A stretch of 64,000 bases of DNA. Origin: Sulfomarinibacter sp963733915. Lineage in GTDB: Bacteria > Acidobacteriota > Thermoanaerobaculia > Thermoanaerobaculales > Sulfomarinibacteraceae. Positions 28,503 to 38,119 of the stretch are shown here, piece after piece. The stretch covers positions 1-64,000 of the forward strand of contig CAVTEP010000004.1 in the NCBI GenBank assembly GCA_963733915.1. The letters run 5' to 3'. Every line of letters begins with the position of its first letter. Within the stretch, counting starts at the first letter, position 1. Under the pieces are notes generated by a model. It searched no databases. It was not told where the DNA came from and worked only from the letters and a program-made list of their open reading frames with translations. Position numbers and translations under genes: made by a program.

Positions 28503-31144
28503 TTGCGTCGTGGCTTCTTTGTTCGCGGGTCCTTGCCCTGAGCGCGTAGTTTCTCCTCTCGGTTGGCGAGGAACTCGACGGCCTGCTCGAGGGTGACCGA
28601 CCCTGGGTCCGTGCCTTTGGGGATGGTCGCGTTGACGGTGCCGTCGGTCACGTAGGGTCCGAAGCGGCCGGTCTTGACCTGGATGATGAGGCCGCTCGTC
28701 GGATGGGCGCCGAGGTCGGCGATCGCCGCCGATCGGCTGCCGCTGCGACCTCGCTTGGGCTCTTTGAGCTTGGCCACCGCCTCGTCGAGGGTGATAGTGG
28801 CGAGCTGGTCCTGGCTATCGAGGCTGCGGGTTTCGGAACCCATCTTGATGTAGGGACCGTAACGACCGTCCTGGACGGTGACGGAATCGCCGGTCTCCGG
28901 GTGCGCACCGAGCTCTCTCGGAAAGGAGAGCAGCATGAGCGCGTCGTCGAGGGTCAGGGTGTCGGGCGCCATGCTCTTCCACAGGCTTGCCATCTTGGGC
29001 TTTTCGCCGGATTCCTCGCGGTCGCCGAGCTGGACGTAGGGCCCAAAGCGGCCCTCCTTGACGTACACGGGCATGCCGGTTTCCGGATCGTTGCCGATGG
29101 CGCGGTCGCCCGCCTCGGCCCGGTCGATCATCGCCAGTGCGCGCTCGAGGCTCAGTTCGTCGGGCGGCAGGTCGTCGGGCACCGAAGCCCGCCGTTCGGA
29201 GTCGCCGATCTGGACAAACGGGCCATAACGACCGAGGCGTACCGCGACCCGCTCGCCGTTTTCGGTCTGACCGATCGTAATCCGTGACGCCTCGCGGGGT
29301 TCGATGGCCTGGCCGGTGGAGACCAGGGCGTGCAGCCCCATCGCCATAATCTGGCGGCGGCCGTTGTCACCGTCCGCGGCGCCGAAATAAAAATCTTTGA
29401 GCCAGGAGCCGGCTTCGGCGTTGCCCTGTGCGATGGCGTCGAGCTCGTCCTCCATCCGGGCGGTGAAGTCGTAGTCGACGAGGTCCGGCAAATTGCGCTC
29501 GAGCAGACGGATGACCGCAAAGGCGGTAAACGTGGGAACCAGCGCCTGGCCCTTGTGCCACACGTAACCCCGGTCCTGGATTGTCTGGATGATGGTGGCG
29601 TAGGTGGAAGGGCGGCCAATGCCACGCGCCTCGAGCTCCTTGACCAGGCTCGCCTCGGTGTAACGCGCCGGTGGCTGAGTGCTGTGACTGGTGGGTTCGA
29701 TGCCGACCACCTCGAGCGCCTTACCCGGCGCCAGCTTGGGCAGGATTTTTTCCTGGTCGGCGAGCTCGGCCTCGGGGTCATCCGAACCGGCGACATAGGC
29801 GCGGAAAAAACCGGCGAAAGTGATGACCTTGCCCGAGGTCGTAAGAATCGCGGATCCATCGTCCGCTGTCGGCGCCTCGATCGTGACCTGGGTGCGGACC
29901 CCGGTCGCGTCCTTCATCTGCGAGGCGAGCGTGCGCTTCCAGATCAAATCGTAGAGCTTGAGCTGGTCGGCTTCGAGCTTTGACTTGAGTTCGTTCGGGG
30001 TACGGAAACGGTCGCCGGCGGGGCGGATGGCCTCGTGCGCCTCCTGGGCGCTCTTCGATTTCGAGCGGTAGACCCGCGGCTGCTCAGGCAGATACTCGGC
30101 GCCATAGAGCTCGGCGACCTGCCGGCGGGCGCCGCTGAGGGCCTCGCCCGACAACGTCAGCGAGTCGGTTCGCATGTAGGTGATATAACCGTTTTCATAG
30201 AGGCTCTGCGCCACCCGCATGGTCCGCCGCGCGTTGAACCGCAGTTTGCGGCCGGCCTCCTGTTGCAGGGTCGAGGTCATGAACGGCGGATAGGGTCGGT
30301 TTGTGAAGGGCTTCTCGGTCACGTCGGTGACGGCGAACGGGGCGTCGGTGAGCTCGGTTGCGAGCGCCCGCGCCTTTGCTTCGTCGAGCACCAGGGCCTT
30401 GCTCGTGAGCTCGCCGGTATTCTGGTCGAAGTCCTTGCCGATCGCGACCTTACGACCGTCGAGCTCGGCGAGACGGGCGCTGAATTGCCGTTGGTCTTCA
30501 GCGCCCCGAAGCGTCGCCTCGACCCCGCAGAAGGCCGACTGGACAAAACGCATCCGCGCTTCCTCGCGAGCGACGATGAGACGGGTAGCGACCGACTGCA
30601 CGCGGCCCGCCGACAGCTTGGGGCGCAGCTTGCGCCACAGTACGGGGGAGACCTCGTAACCGACGAGTCGGTCGAGGATACGGCGGGTTTCCTGGGCCGC
30701 GACCAGCCGCTGGTCGATGTCGCGCGGCGACTGGAGAGCATGCTCGATGGCGTTTTTCGTGATCTCGTGAAAGACCAGCCGCTTGACCGGGATTGTCGGC
30801 TTGAGGACCTCGACCAGATGCCAGGCGATTGCCTCACCCTCGCGGTCCTCGTCGGTGGCCAGGTAGAGCTCGGTGGCGTCCTTGAGCTTTTTCTTGAGCA
30901 ACGTGACCTGTCTCTTCTTGTCGTCCGGGATCACGTAGAGCGGCGTGAACTCGTTGTCGACATCGATCCCGAGGCGCGCCCACGGCATTTTCTTATTGGC
31001 GGCCGGGATCTCGGCTGCCGACGACGGCAGATCGCGAATGTGGCCGATGGAGGACTCGACCTCCCAGTCCGTTCCCAGGAACCTGGAAATCGTCCGCGCC
31101 TTCGCCGGGGACTCGACGATGATGAGTGGCCTTGCGTCCGCCAT
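28493..31144 (-). CDS. topA: DNA topoisomerase I
   Basis: A type IA topoisomerase of 883 residues. The TOPRIM domain starts at once (PLIIVESPAKARTISRFLG) with DEDREGEAIAWH near residues 98-109. The catalytic tyrosine is Y323 in GYITYMRTDS. The C-terminal third lacks the cysteine zinc fingers of E. coli TopA and instead holds four lysine/glycine-rich repeats with cores GRYGPFVQIG, GRFGPYVQLG, GRYGPYIKMG and GRFGPYVTDG, as in many other phyla, then a basic tail PRRKKR. ATG 31144 is the start that matches the family; an ATG three codons upstream is an alternative. It relaxes negative supercoils. Confidence 0.97.
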   Translation of the reverse strand: MADARPLIIVESPAKARTISRFLGTDWEVESSIGHIRDLPSSAAEIPAANKKMPWARLGIDVDNEFTPLYVIPDDKKRQVTLLKKKLKDATELYLATDEDREGEAIAWHLVEVLKPTIPVKRLVFHEITKNAIEHALQSPRDIDQRLVAAQETRRILDRLVGYEVSPVLWRKLRPKLSAGRVQSVATRLIVAREEARMRFVQSAFCGVEATLRGAEDQRQFSARLAELDGRKVAIGKDFDQNTGELTSKALVLDEAKARALATELTDAPFAVTDVTEKPFTNRPYPPFMTSTLQQEAGRKLRFNARRTMRVAQSLYENGYITYMRTDSLTLSGEALSGARRQVAELYGAEYLPEQPRVYRSKSKSAQEAHEAIRPAGDRFRTPNELKSKLEADQLKLYDLIWKRTLASQMKDATGVRTQVTIEAPTADDGSAILTTSGKVITFAGFFRAYVAGSDDPEAELADQEKILPKLAPGKALEVVGIEPTSHSTQPPARYTEASLVKELEARGIGRPSTYATIIQTIQDRGYVWHKGQALVPTFTAFAVIRLLERNLPDLVDYDFTARMEDELDAIAQGNAEAGSWLKDFYFGAADGDNGRRQIMAMGLHALVSTGQAIEPREASRITIGQTENGERVAVRLGRYGPFVQIGDSERRASVPDDLPPDELSLERALAMIDRAEAGDRAIGNDPETGMPVYVKEGRFGPYVQLGDREESGEKPKMASLWKSMAPDTLTLDDALMLLSFPRELGAHPETGDSVTVQDGRYGPYIKMGSETRSLDSQDQLATITLDEAVAKLKEPKRGRSGSRSAAIADLGAHPTSGLIIQVKTGRFGPYVTDGTVNATIPKGTDPGSVTLEQAVEFLANREEKLRAQGKDPRTKKPRRKKR

Positions 31145-31294
31145 AGGGCCCATAGGAGAACGGAGCGAGCTGCCATTGTCAAGCGAAAGCTCGGCGACGG
31201 GTCACGAGTTCTTGACGTGGCGCCGCCACTCGGCAGCCAATAAGGCTGCCCCACAAGACCTTCAGATTTAGAGATTTCGGGGAGGATGGGGGAA

Positions 31295-31327
31295 AATTCC
31301 TAATTCCTAATTCCTAATTCCTAATTC
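31295..31327. repeat. GGAATTAG array
   Basis: Four tandem units of TTCCTAAT, period 8 bp exactly, follow a GGGGGAGGATGGGGG-like block upstream of the short gene at 31393. Confidence 0.85.
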
Positions 31328-31392
31328 ACCTGGTGTTATCATCTGCCGACGTCGGCGAGGTTTTCGACCGGCTGTAAACCTGAGGAGATGCA

Positions 31393-31755
31393 ATGGGACC
31401 GTGGCTCGTCGAGGTGACGGAGATGGCAACGCTCGAGCCCTGGCTCGACAGCGGCATGGGTGAAAAGCCGGAGGGCTCGGCGATGATCGTCCGCGGCGAC
31501 GACGCGCTGGTCCGCGTTTTTCTCCCCAACGCGCTCGACGCTGCCAAGCTCGAGCCTGGACGCGTTGTGATGTGGGTGAAGGACCCCTCCCTCTTCGGCG
31601 AAGACGTGCAGCGGCGGCTCTTCGGGCGCAGCGGCTCGGCGGTCGCCGCCGTCGTCGCAACCGACGGCAGGGTCGGTGGCTGGGTGAGCAGGGATCGAAT
31701 CGGGGTGGAGGACGCCGCCTTCGCCTATGCCGAAGCGGAGGAGCGACGTGGCTGA
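31393..31755 (+). CDS. Conserved hypothetical protein upstream of valS
   Basis: A 120-residue soluble protein that I do not recognise. It starts MGPWLVEVTEMATLEPWLDS, has strand-rich VRGDDALVRVFLPNAL and VVMWVKDPSLFGED segments, and no cysteines or membrane helix. ATG 31393 follows GAGGAG. Its last eight bases overlap the valS start codon, so the two are translated together. A function near aminoacylation is unproven. Confidence 0.7.
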   Translation: MGPWLVEVTEMATLEPWLDSGMGEKPEGSAMIVRGDDALVRVFLPNALDAAKLEPGRVVMWVKDPSLFGEDVQRRLFGRSGSAVAAVVATDGRVGGWVSRDRIGVEDAAFAYAEAEERRG

Positions 31756-34378
31756 GATCCCGAGCAAGTACCAACACCTGGAGATCGAGGCGAAGTGGCG
31801 GCGCCTCTGGGACGAGTGGGGCATCTATCGATGGGACCCGTCGGTTCCTCGCGACCGGACCTTCGTCGTCGATACGCCGCCGCCGACGGTCTCGGGCTCG
31901 TTGCACGTCGGCCACGTGTTCAGCTACACCCACCAGGACCTGCTGGTGCGCTACCAGCGCATGATCGGCAAGAACATCGCCTTTCCGATGGGTTGGGATG
32001 ACAACGGGCTGCCGACCGAGCGCCGGGTCCAGAACCTGCTCGGTATCCGCTGCAATCCACACCTGCCGTACGACCCGGACTGGAAACCGGACCCGTCCGG
32101 CGGAAAACGAAAGGAGATCGAGGAGGTCTCGCGCCGCAACTTCATCGAGGCCTGCGGGGTGGTAACGGCCGAGGACGAAAAGGCCTTCGAGCATCTCTGG
32201 CGGCACCTCGGTCTGTCGCTCGACTGGTCCGAGCAGTACGCCACCATCGATGACCTCTGCCGGCGCATCTCCCAGCTCAGCTTCCTCGACCTCGTCGACA
32301 AGGGACAGGTCTACAACCTCGAATCACCCACCATGTGGGACATCGACTTCAAGACCGCCGTTGCCCAGGCCGAAGTCGAGGACCGCCCCCGCCAGGGTCT
32401 GTTCTACGACCTGCGTTTCGGAGTCGAGGGCGGCGGTGAGCTGCTCATCGCGACCACCCGACCCGAGTTGCTGGGGGCCTGCATCGCGGTCGTCGCCCAC
32501 CCCGACGACGAGCGCTACCAGCCGCTCTTCGGCAAACACGCCGTCACTCCGCTCTACGGAGCGCGAGTGCCGATCGTGGCCGCCGAGCACGCCGACCCTG
32601 AAAAAGGCACCGGCATCCTCATGGTCTGCACCTTCGGCGACGCCATGGACGTCGAGTGGTGGAAGGCTTCCAGCCTACCGCTCAAACAGCTCATCGGCCG
32701 CGACGGCCGGATCCTGCCGCTGAGTATTGGTGACCCGCCGTTTGCAAGCCTCGACGTCGAGCGGGCGCAGCGCGCCCACGACGAAATTGCCGGTTTCACG
32801 GCGCAAAAGGCCAAAACGAGGATCGCCGAGCTGCTTGCCGAGAACGGCAGCCTGCCGGGCTGGGAAGGGGCGGCGCTGGTCGGCGAGCCAAAACCGACCG
32901 ACCAGATCGTCAAGTTCTACGAGAAGGGCGATCGCCCGCTCGAGTTCGTGCCGACCCGGCAGTGGTTCATCCGGGTCCTCGAGCACAAGCAGGAGCTGCT
33001 CGCGCAGGGCGACAAGATCCAGTGGCACCCATCGCACATGAAGACCCGCTACACACACTGGGTGGAGGGCCTCAACCAGGACTGGTGTGTTTCGCGCCAG
33101 CGTTACTTCGGTGTGCCCTTCCCGGTCTGGTACCCGCTGGGCGCAGACGGCGAGCCCGAGTTTGAATCCCCGATCTATGCAGACACCGGCGCGCTGCCGG
33201 TCGATCCGTTGACCGACACGCCGCCCGGCTACGCCGAGGACCAGCGCGATCAGCCGGATGGCTTCAGCGCCGAGCCCGATGTCATGGACACCTGGGCGAC
33301 CTCGTCGTTGACACCGCAGATCCAGTCGCACTGGGGGATCGACCCGGAGCGCCACGCCAGGCTCTTCCCGATGGACATCCGGCCGCAGGCGCACGACATC
33401 ATCCGCACCTGGGCCTTCTACACCATCGTCAAGGCGTGGATGCACGAGGGCGAGATTCCCTGGCACCACGTGGTGCTCTCGGGCTGGATCCTCGACCCCG
33501 ACCGCAAGAAGATGTCGAAGTCGAAGGGCAACGTCGTGACCCCCGACGATCTGCTGGTCGAGTGGTCATCGGACGCGATCCGTTACTGGGCGGCGCGCGC
33601 CCGGCTCGGCACCGACACCGCCTTCGACCCCGGCGTCTTCAAGGTCGGCAAGCGGTTGGCGACCAAGATCTTCAACGCCAGTCGATTCGTACTGATGCAG
33701 CTCGAAGCCGTCGGAGGCGCCGTACCCGGTCCGGAGCAGATTGTCGAGCCCCTGGATCTGGCGTTGGTCGAGCGGCTGCGGACGGTGATCGCACAGGCGA
33801 CCCGCGCCTTCGACGCCTTCGACTACGCGACCGCGCTGCAGGTGGTCGAGGAGAGCTTCTGGCAGTTCTGCGACCACTATCTCGAGCTCGTCAAGCTGCG
33901 CTCCTACACCGACGAGGACACGCCGGGCCGGCGCTCGGCGCTGGCCGCGCTGGGTCTCGGGCTCAACGCCTACCTGCGGCTGCTTGCGCCGTTTCTGCCC
34001 TACGTCACCGAGGAGGTGTGGTCGTGGAGCTTTGCCGGTGAGGGTCGCGCGGCGAGCATCCACACCTCGAAGTGGCCGACCGCAGCCGAGCTCGAGACGG
34101 TACCGAGGCCCGAGGATGCGGGCACCTTCGAGGCCGCGGTCGAGGTCATGACCAAGATCCGCGGCGCCAAGACCCTGGCGAGCAAGAGCCTGCGCTGGCC
34201 GGTGGCCGCACTCGAGATTGCGGGCCCCGAGGCTGCGCGGGCCGGGCTTCAGCCGGTGATCGATGACATCCTCCGCGCCGGCAACGTCGTCGACGGCGGC
34301 TTGAAGCTGTCAGACGGCGACGCCCCCGAAGGCGAACGCTTCGCGATAACGGTGACTCTGGGAGATAACAACGACTGA
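31748..34378 (+). CDS. valS: Valyl-tRNA synthetase
   Basis: A class I synthetase of 876 residues. The HIGH motif is HVGH at residues 53-56 in PPPTVSGSLHVGHVF; the KMSKS loop is KKMSKSKGN near residue 588. MGWDDNGLPTERRVQNLLGI and the length without a long C-terminal coiled coil mark the type-2, archaeal/actinobacterial-like form. The editing domain lies around residues 190-340. GTG 31748 has GGAGGAG just upstream and matches the family N-terminus (EIPSKYQHLEIE). An ATG seven codons upstream is possible but less likely. It charges tRNA-Val in the cytoplasm. Confidence 0.97.
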   Translation: MAEIPSKYQHLEIEAKWRRLWDEWGIYRWDPSVPRDRTFVVDTPPPTVSGSLHVGHVFSYTHQDLLVRYQRMIGKNIAFPMGWDDNGLPTERRVQNLLGIRCNPHLPYDPDWKPDPSGGKRKEIEEVSRRNFIEACGVVTAEDEKAFEHLWRHLGLSLDWSEQYATIDDLCRRISQLSFLDLVDKGQVYNLESPTMWDIDFKTAVAQAEVEDRPRQGLFYDLRFGVEGGGELLIATTRPELLGACIAVVAHPDDERYQPLFGKHAVTPLYGARVPIVAAEHADPEKGTGILMVCTFGDAMDVEWWKASSLPLKQLIGRDGRILPLSIGDPPFASLDVERAQRAHDEIAGFTAQKAKTRIAELLAENGSLPGWEGAALVGEPKPTDQIVKFYEKGDRPLEFVPTRQWFIRVLEHKQELLAQGDKIQWHPSHMKTRYTHWVEGLNQDWCVSRQRYFGVPFPVWYPLGADGEPEFESPIYADTGALPVDPLTDTPPGYAEDQRDQPDGFSAEPDVMDTWATSSLTPQIQSHWGIDPERHARLFPMDIRPQAHDIIRTWAFYTIVKAWMHEGEIPWHHVVLSGWILDPDRKKMSKSKGNVVTPDDLLVEWSSDAIRYWAARARLGTDTAFDPGVFKVGKRLATKIFNASRFVLMQLEAVGGAVPGPEQIVEPLDLALVERLRTVIAQATRAFDAFDYATALQVVEESFWQFCDHYLELVKLRSYTDEDTPGRRSALAALGLGLNAYLRLLAPFLPYVTEEVWSWSFAGEGRAASIHTSKWPTAAELETVPRPEDAGTFEAAVEVMTKIRGAKTLASKSLRWPVAALEIAGPEAARAGLQPVIDDILRAGNVVDGGLKLSDGDAPEGERFAITVTLGDNND

Positions 34379-34489
34379 GTTTTCAATTCTCCAATTTTCA
34401 ATTCTCAATTCTCAGTTTCCACCCACACCCCCTTCTTCAGGGGTCGAGTAGGCGGAATTCAAAATTGAGAATTCAGAATTGAGAATTCC
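34379..34489. repeat. Inverted pair of AATTGAGA arrays
   Basis: Left arm 34379-34416 (TTTTCAATTCTC units) and right arm 34455-34489 (AATTGAGAATTCAGAATTGAGAATTC) are reverse complements in part. They could form a large hairpin around a CCACCC/GGGGTCGAG core. It lies between the valS stop and the end of the convergent lipoprotein gene. Confidence 0.8.
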
Positions 34490-34498
34490 TGTTTTCGC

Positions 34499-35710
34499 TC
34501 ATTCCGCAGGAATGAGCGAAATAGGACACGGCATGATGTTCCAGGTGAAGCCCGACAGCCCCTCAGGGTAGGTGTAGAGCAGCTCCCGCTGCGGCTCGCC
34601 GTCCACCCACACGTAGCGGTTGATCTCGCCGTCGTCGTCGTTGGCGACGTAGAGCTCGTCGGTGCCGTCGCCGTCGAGGTCGCTCAGGATCGCCGCGTGC
34701 TCGAAGCCACCCGAGTTGCGGTCGATGGACGAGATCGACCACTCGGCGCGCGGGTCGTCGCCGGGCCGCAGCAGCCACAGGCCGCTCTTGTTGGCGGCGG
34801 CGACCAGCTCCTTGACGCCGTCGCCGTCGACGTCGCCTGCGGTCAGAAACCGGGTCAAATTGTCATCGAGGCTGGTGATGAGTATGCCCGCGGTGGGATC
34901 GGTGCCGGCGTCGTAACGCAGGATCTCCACTCGGCCTCCGGCCACCGCCTCGACCGATACGTAGAGCTCATCGGTACCGTCGCCGTCGACATCGTCGACC
35001 AGGATCTCCTTGGCGTGACGGTCGCCGAGGTCGGCGACCACAGTCCGACCCTCGTCGAGACCGGGCACGTAGCGGGTCACAAAGCCGGGCTGCGGGGTGC
35101 CGTCGAGCTTGTTGGGCAGGCTCGGCGTGGCGTAGATCTCGAGCACGCCATCGCCGTCGAGGTCACCCACCTCGACCTCGTGGACAAAGGTGTTGGGCTC
35201 GGCGTCGAGCTCCTCGGCGGTGAACCCACCGTCGGCAGCACCGTACAACACGGCCACCACGCCCTGGTCGTGGGTGGCAATCGCGATGTCGGTGAAACCG
35301 TCTCCGTTGAAATCCGCGACCTCGAGGTCGCGCATGCGGCTGAACTTGCCGCCGAAGTCCTTCTCCCACAGCGTCTCGTGCGATGCATCCGAACGCCACA
35401 GCTTGACCATGGCCTTGGTACCGCCGGCCGTCAGGACGGCGGCGTCGCCACCGGTCGGCGCAAAGACCATCGCCTTGTGGAAGACGTTGCTATCGGTGTC
35501 CTCGATGAATCGGTAGTTCCAGGCCGTCCCGTCGTTGGTCAGGATGCCGAGCCGGGCCGGTTGCGGGACGGGACCGGAGGGCCCGCTCTCGAGCACCGCG
35601 AGGCTGAGCAGCAGACCGTTGGCTAAAGGTTCCGCGGTCTGAGTGTTCGAGCATCCCGCGAGGATGATCGCGATCGGAAGAAACAGGGCCAGGACCAAAA
35701 ATCGACGCAT
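34499..35710 (-). CDS. FG-GAP/VCBS repeat lipoprotein
   Basis: A 403-residue exported lipoprotein with lipobox LAGC (cysteine 20) after a hydrophobic signal (LALFLPIAIILAGC). The body has at least five FG-GAP/integrin-like calcium turns: DFNGDGFTDIAI, DLDGDGVLEIYA, DVDGDGTDELYV, DVDGDGVKELVA and DLDGDGTDELYV. These predict a seven-bladed propeller that binds calcium, on the outer face of a membrane. Substrate or partner is unknown. ATG 35710 starts MRRFLVLALF. Confidence 0.9.
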   Translation of the reverse strand: MRRFLVLALFLPIAIILAGCSNTQTAEPLANGLLLSLAVLESGPSGPVPQPARLGILTNDGTAWNYRFIEDTDSNVFHKAMVFAPTGGDAAVLTAGGTKAMVKLWRSDASHETLWEKDFGGKFSRMRDLEVADFNGDGFTDIAIATHDQGVVAVLYGAADGGFTAEELDAEPNTFVHEVEVGDLDGDGVLEIYATPSLPNKLDGTPQPGFVTRYVPGLDEGRTVVADLGDRHAKEILVDDVDGDGTDELYVSVEAVAGGRVEILRYDAGTDPTAGILITSLDDNLTRFLTAGDVDGDGVKELVAAANKSGLWLLRPGDDPRAEWSISSIDRNSGGFEHAAILSDLDGDGTDELYVANDDDGEINRYVWVDGEPQRELLYTYPEGLSGFTWNIMPCPISLIPAE

Positions 35711-35781
35711 GTCAGTCTCCGTTCATCGGTTAGTCGAGATGACCCGCGTCGGGCGGGCCGGGCAGTATGGTAGCGCACTTC

Positions 35782-36033
35782 GAGTTAGGAATGAGGAATT
35801 AGGAATGAGGAATGACTCCCGCCCACCCCATACGGGCGATGATTTTTTAGTTTTTAGTTCTGAGTTTTGAGTTTTGAGTTATCCCCCTCCCAACCCTCAC
35901 GTACTATGAATTCTCAATTGTTGGTCTTGAGTTGTCCCTCGCTCACCCGGGGAATGGGGGGAGGGTGGATGGGAACTCAAAACTCAAAACTCAAACCTTA
36001 AAACTCAAACCTCAAAAATCAAAACTTGAAACT
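35782..36033. repeat. Cluster of octamer arrays with G-rich blocks
   Basis: This gap of about 360 bases holds GGAATTAG/GGAATGAG units (35782-35815), GAGTTTT units (35844-35880), a mixed array (35908-35934), and AACTCAAA units in the opposite sense (35973-36033). The G-rich stretch at 35949-35972 has four G-runs separated by short loops. No gene is seen between 35711 and 36073. Confidence 0.8.
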
Positions 36034-36131
36034 GGGGCGCGTGGTAAGATTCCCGATCCGGGGGGCTGCGGATATGAAACCGACGACCTATCGAAACCTG
36101 ACGGTCGCGCTGGTGACTTGCTTTTTGGCCT

Positions 36132-37415
36132 TTGTCATCTCTGATGTCCTGCGGCGGCGATGGCGTCGACGAAGGCGCGATCGAAATTGGCGCGCAGCCG
36201 GTCATCGTGATCGCCCTCGACGGTCTGCGGGCGGACGCCCTCGGATCGTACGGCGCGTTGGCCGCGACGCCGGCCCTCGATGCTTTGGCCGCGGAGTCGG
36301 TCCGCTTCGAGTGGGCATTTGCTCAAGCGCCGCAGGCGCAGCCGTCGCTGGCGACGATGTTCAGCGGCCTCTACCCCACCAGCAACGGACTGCGGGCGCC
36401 GGGCGATTCGATGGCGGACGAGGCCGCGACCCTGGCCGAGGTGCTCGGCGCGGCCGGCTACGCCACCGCCGCCTTTGTCGAGGGCCGGGCGGGCGACAAC
36501 GATTACGGTCTCGCCCAGGGCTTCGACTCCTATCAGACCGTGGCGCAGCCGGGCCTGGCGGGCGCCGAGTGGATGCGCGCCCACTCCGATGAGAACTTCC
36601 TGCTCGTCATCGCGGGCTGGTCGAATGTCGCCCTCGAGGCGGTTCGCGTATTGCTCGACGCCGCGGGTCGACCCGAGGGCATGGAACAACGGGTGGCCGA
36701 GGTCCTGGCCTCTCGCGCCACCGACCGGCCGCTCGAATTTGACGAGGCGGATCTGGAGTGGGTGCGGGCCTGGTACGCGGCGCGGATCCAGGTGATCGAC
36801 TCGCAGCTCGAGGCGTTTCTGACGGAGGTCCGGGACCTCGGCCTCGACCGCCGGGCGATCCTGGTGGTGCTCGGCAGCAACGGTTTCGCGCTCCAGGAGC
36901 ACGGCGACCTCTTCGGAGAGTCTCTCTACGCGTCGGTCACCCACGTGCCGGTGCTTCTCCGCTTGCCCGGCGGCCGCAACCCGCAGGCGGTGTCCAAGAT
37001 CGTCGAGGTCGTGGACCTCATGCCGACCCTGGTTGAGCTCGCGGGCCAGACCGTGCCACCCGGTGTTCAGGGATCGAGCCTGCTGCCGATGATCAACGGC
37101 GGCGGCCAGCCCCCGTATGTCGCATTTGGAGAATCACCCCAGCTCGGCGGCCAGCGCTTCGTAGCTCTCGGTGGTATGGACATGGTGAGCGGTATCGGCG
37201 GCAAAGATGCAGAGCTCTACGACCTCGCAAACGATCCGCTCGAGTCGGCAAACCTGGCCGAATCCGAGGCCGACCGGCTGGCGGTCATGACCCGCCACCT
37301 CGAGGCGTGGGAGAAGATGGTGGCCGTGGCCTCGCTCGATCCCGAGCTCCGCACCGAGGAAGAGCTCGATGAGGACACCCTCAAGCAGCTCAAGAGCCTT
37401 GGCTATATTCAATAG
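36132..37415 (+). CDS. Sulfatase/alkaline-phosphatase-fold hydrolase; signal peptide broken by a frameshift
   Basis: A protein of about 425 residues with the sulfatase-fold opening VIVIALDGLRADALGSYG, whose aspartate is a metal ligand. QAQPSLATMFSGLYP stands at the nucleophile region, where arylsulfatases have CxPSR; here a serine or no formylglycine site is present, so it may be a phosphodiesterase-like member. VPVLLRLPGG and LGSNGFALQEHGD are later family motifs. The frame opens with a TTG at 36132. An ATG at 36074, in another frame, begins MKPTTYRNLTVALVTCF. With one base fewer in the TTTTT run at about 36121-36126, it continues to SLMSCGG, a natural lipobox. So the intact gene probably starts at 36074. 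Confidence 0.82.
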   Translation: MSSLMSCGGDGVDEGAIEIGAQPVIVIALDGLRADALGSYGALAATPALDALAAESVRFEWAFAQAPQAQPSLATMFSGLYPTSNGLRAPGDSMADEAATLAEVLGAAGYATAAFVEGRAGDNDYGLAQGFDSYQTVAQPGLAGAEWMRAHSDENFLLVIAGWSNVALEAVRVLLDAAGRPEGMEQRVAEVLASRATDRPLEFDEADLEWVRAWYAARIQVIDSQLEAFLTEVRDLGLDRRAILVVLGSNGFALQEHGDLFGESLYASVTHVPVLLRLPGGRNPQAVSKIVEVVDLMPTLVELAGQTVPPGVQGSSLLPMINGGGQPPYVAFGESPQLGGQRFVALGGMDMVSGIGGKDAELYDLANDPLESANLAESEADRLAVMTRHLEAWEKMVAVASLDPELRTEEELDEDTLKQLKSLGYIQ

Positions 37416-37490
37416 AATTAGGAATTAGGAATTAGGAATTGGGAATTCCCACCCCCCGCACTCTGAAATGCGCAAAGGGTGGGTGGGCGG
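37414..37490. repeat. GGAATTAG array and G-rich block
   Basis: The sulfatase stop TAG is followed directly by AATTAGGAATTAGGAATTAG units (37414-37448). A GGGTGGGTGGGCGG block then lies at 37477-37490. Confidence 0.85.
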
Positions 37491-37566
37491 CATCAGTTCC
37501 TCATTCCTCTTTCCTGATTCACCTCGATTTCCCGCGCCGTCCCACGGAGCGGATAATCGAGATTTC

Positions 37567-37614
37567 TTGACGTTTTGCCATTTGGCACCTATATTTGTGT
37601 CATATGGCAGGAGG
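37567..37614 (+). promoter_or_regulatory. Toxin-antitoxin promoter with two operator copies
   Basis: TTGACG at 37567-37572 and TATATT at 37590-37595, 17 bp apart, form a near-consensus sigma-70 promoter. Two related palindromes overlap it: TGCCATTTGGCA at 37576-37587 and TGTCATATGGCA at 37598-37609. They are 22 bp apart, about two helical turns. AGGAGG at 37609-37614 is the ribosome site. Confidence 0.75.
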
Positions 37615-37621
37615 TGTGATC

Positions 37622-38119
37622 ATGCCATCAAACCGAAGAACAAAGGTCCTGAACGTCTCGGAGAGTCGCCCCGGGTACGCCGCGGCCATTCCGGCCGGCG
37701 GGCTCGGTCGCCACGCCTATCTCTCGTTGTTGGGTCTGCGATCCTTCGATACCGCCGGTCTCATCAAGCGACTGGAAGAGGGCATTTCGTACGCGGCCTT
37801 CGAGAGGCTCAAGAAGAGCCTCCAGGTTTCGTCGCAGCAACTCGCTGAGGTGGCCCTGATCACTCCGCGCACCCTTGCGAGAAGAAAAAAGGCGGGCCGG
37901 ATGCGATCGGACGAGTCTGATCGTCTCGTACGGCTTGCACGGGTCTTTTCAAGGGCAATCGAGTTGTACGAAGGAAATGTGGACTCGGCGCAAGCGTGGA
38001 TGATGCGGCCAAATCGCGCATTTGCTGGTGTGAGTCCCTTCGAGATGGCGAAGACGGAAGTCGGGGCACGTGAGGTCGAAAACCTGATCGGCCGAATCGA
38101 ACACGGAGTCATCAGTTGA
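37622..38119 (+). CDS. ParS/MbcA/Xre-type antitoxin
   Basis: A 165-residue antitoxin. An N-terminal helix-turn-helix region (FERLKKSLQVSSQQLAEVAL then TPRTLARRKKAG) binds DNA. The C-terminal DUF2384 domain includes YEGNVDSAQAWMMRPNRAF and ends with a segment that caps RES toxins. ATG 37622 is seven bases after AGGAGG; an upstream TTG would erase the operator. The stop overlaps the toxin start (TTGA). Autoregulation through the paired operator is likely. Confidence 0.92.
   Translation: MPSNRRTKVLNVSESRPGYAAAIPAGGLGRHAYLSLLGLRSFDTAGLIKRLEEGISYAAFERLKKSLQVSSQQLAEVALITPRTLARRKKAGRMRSDESDRLVRLARVFSRAIELYEGNVDSAQAWMMRPNRAFAGVSPFEMAKTEVGAREVENLIGRIEHGVIS

Noticed and set aside
31307..32206. Leftward open frame opposite valS
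   Set aside because: Composition is that of a shadow frame; valS on the other strand is certain.
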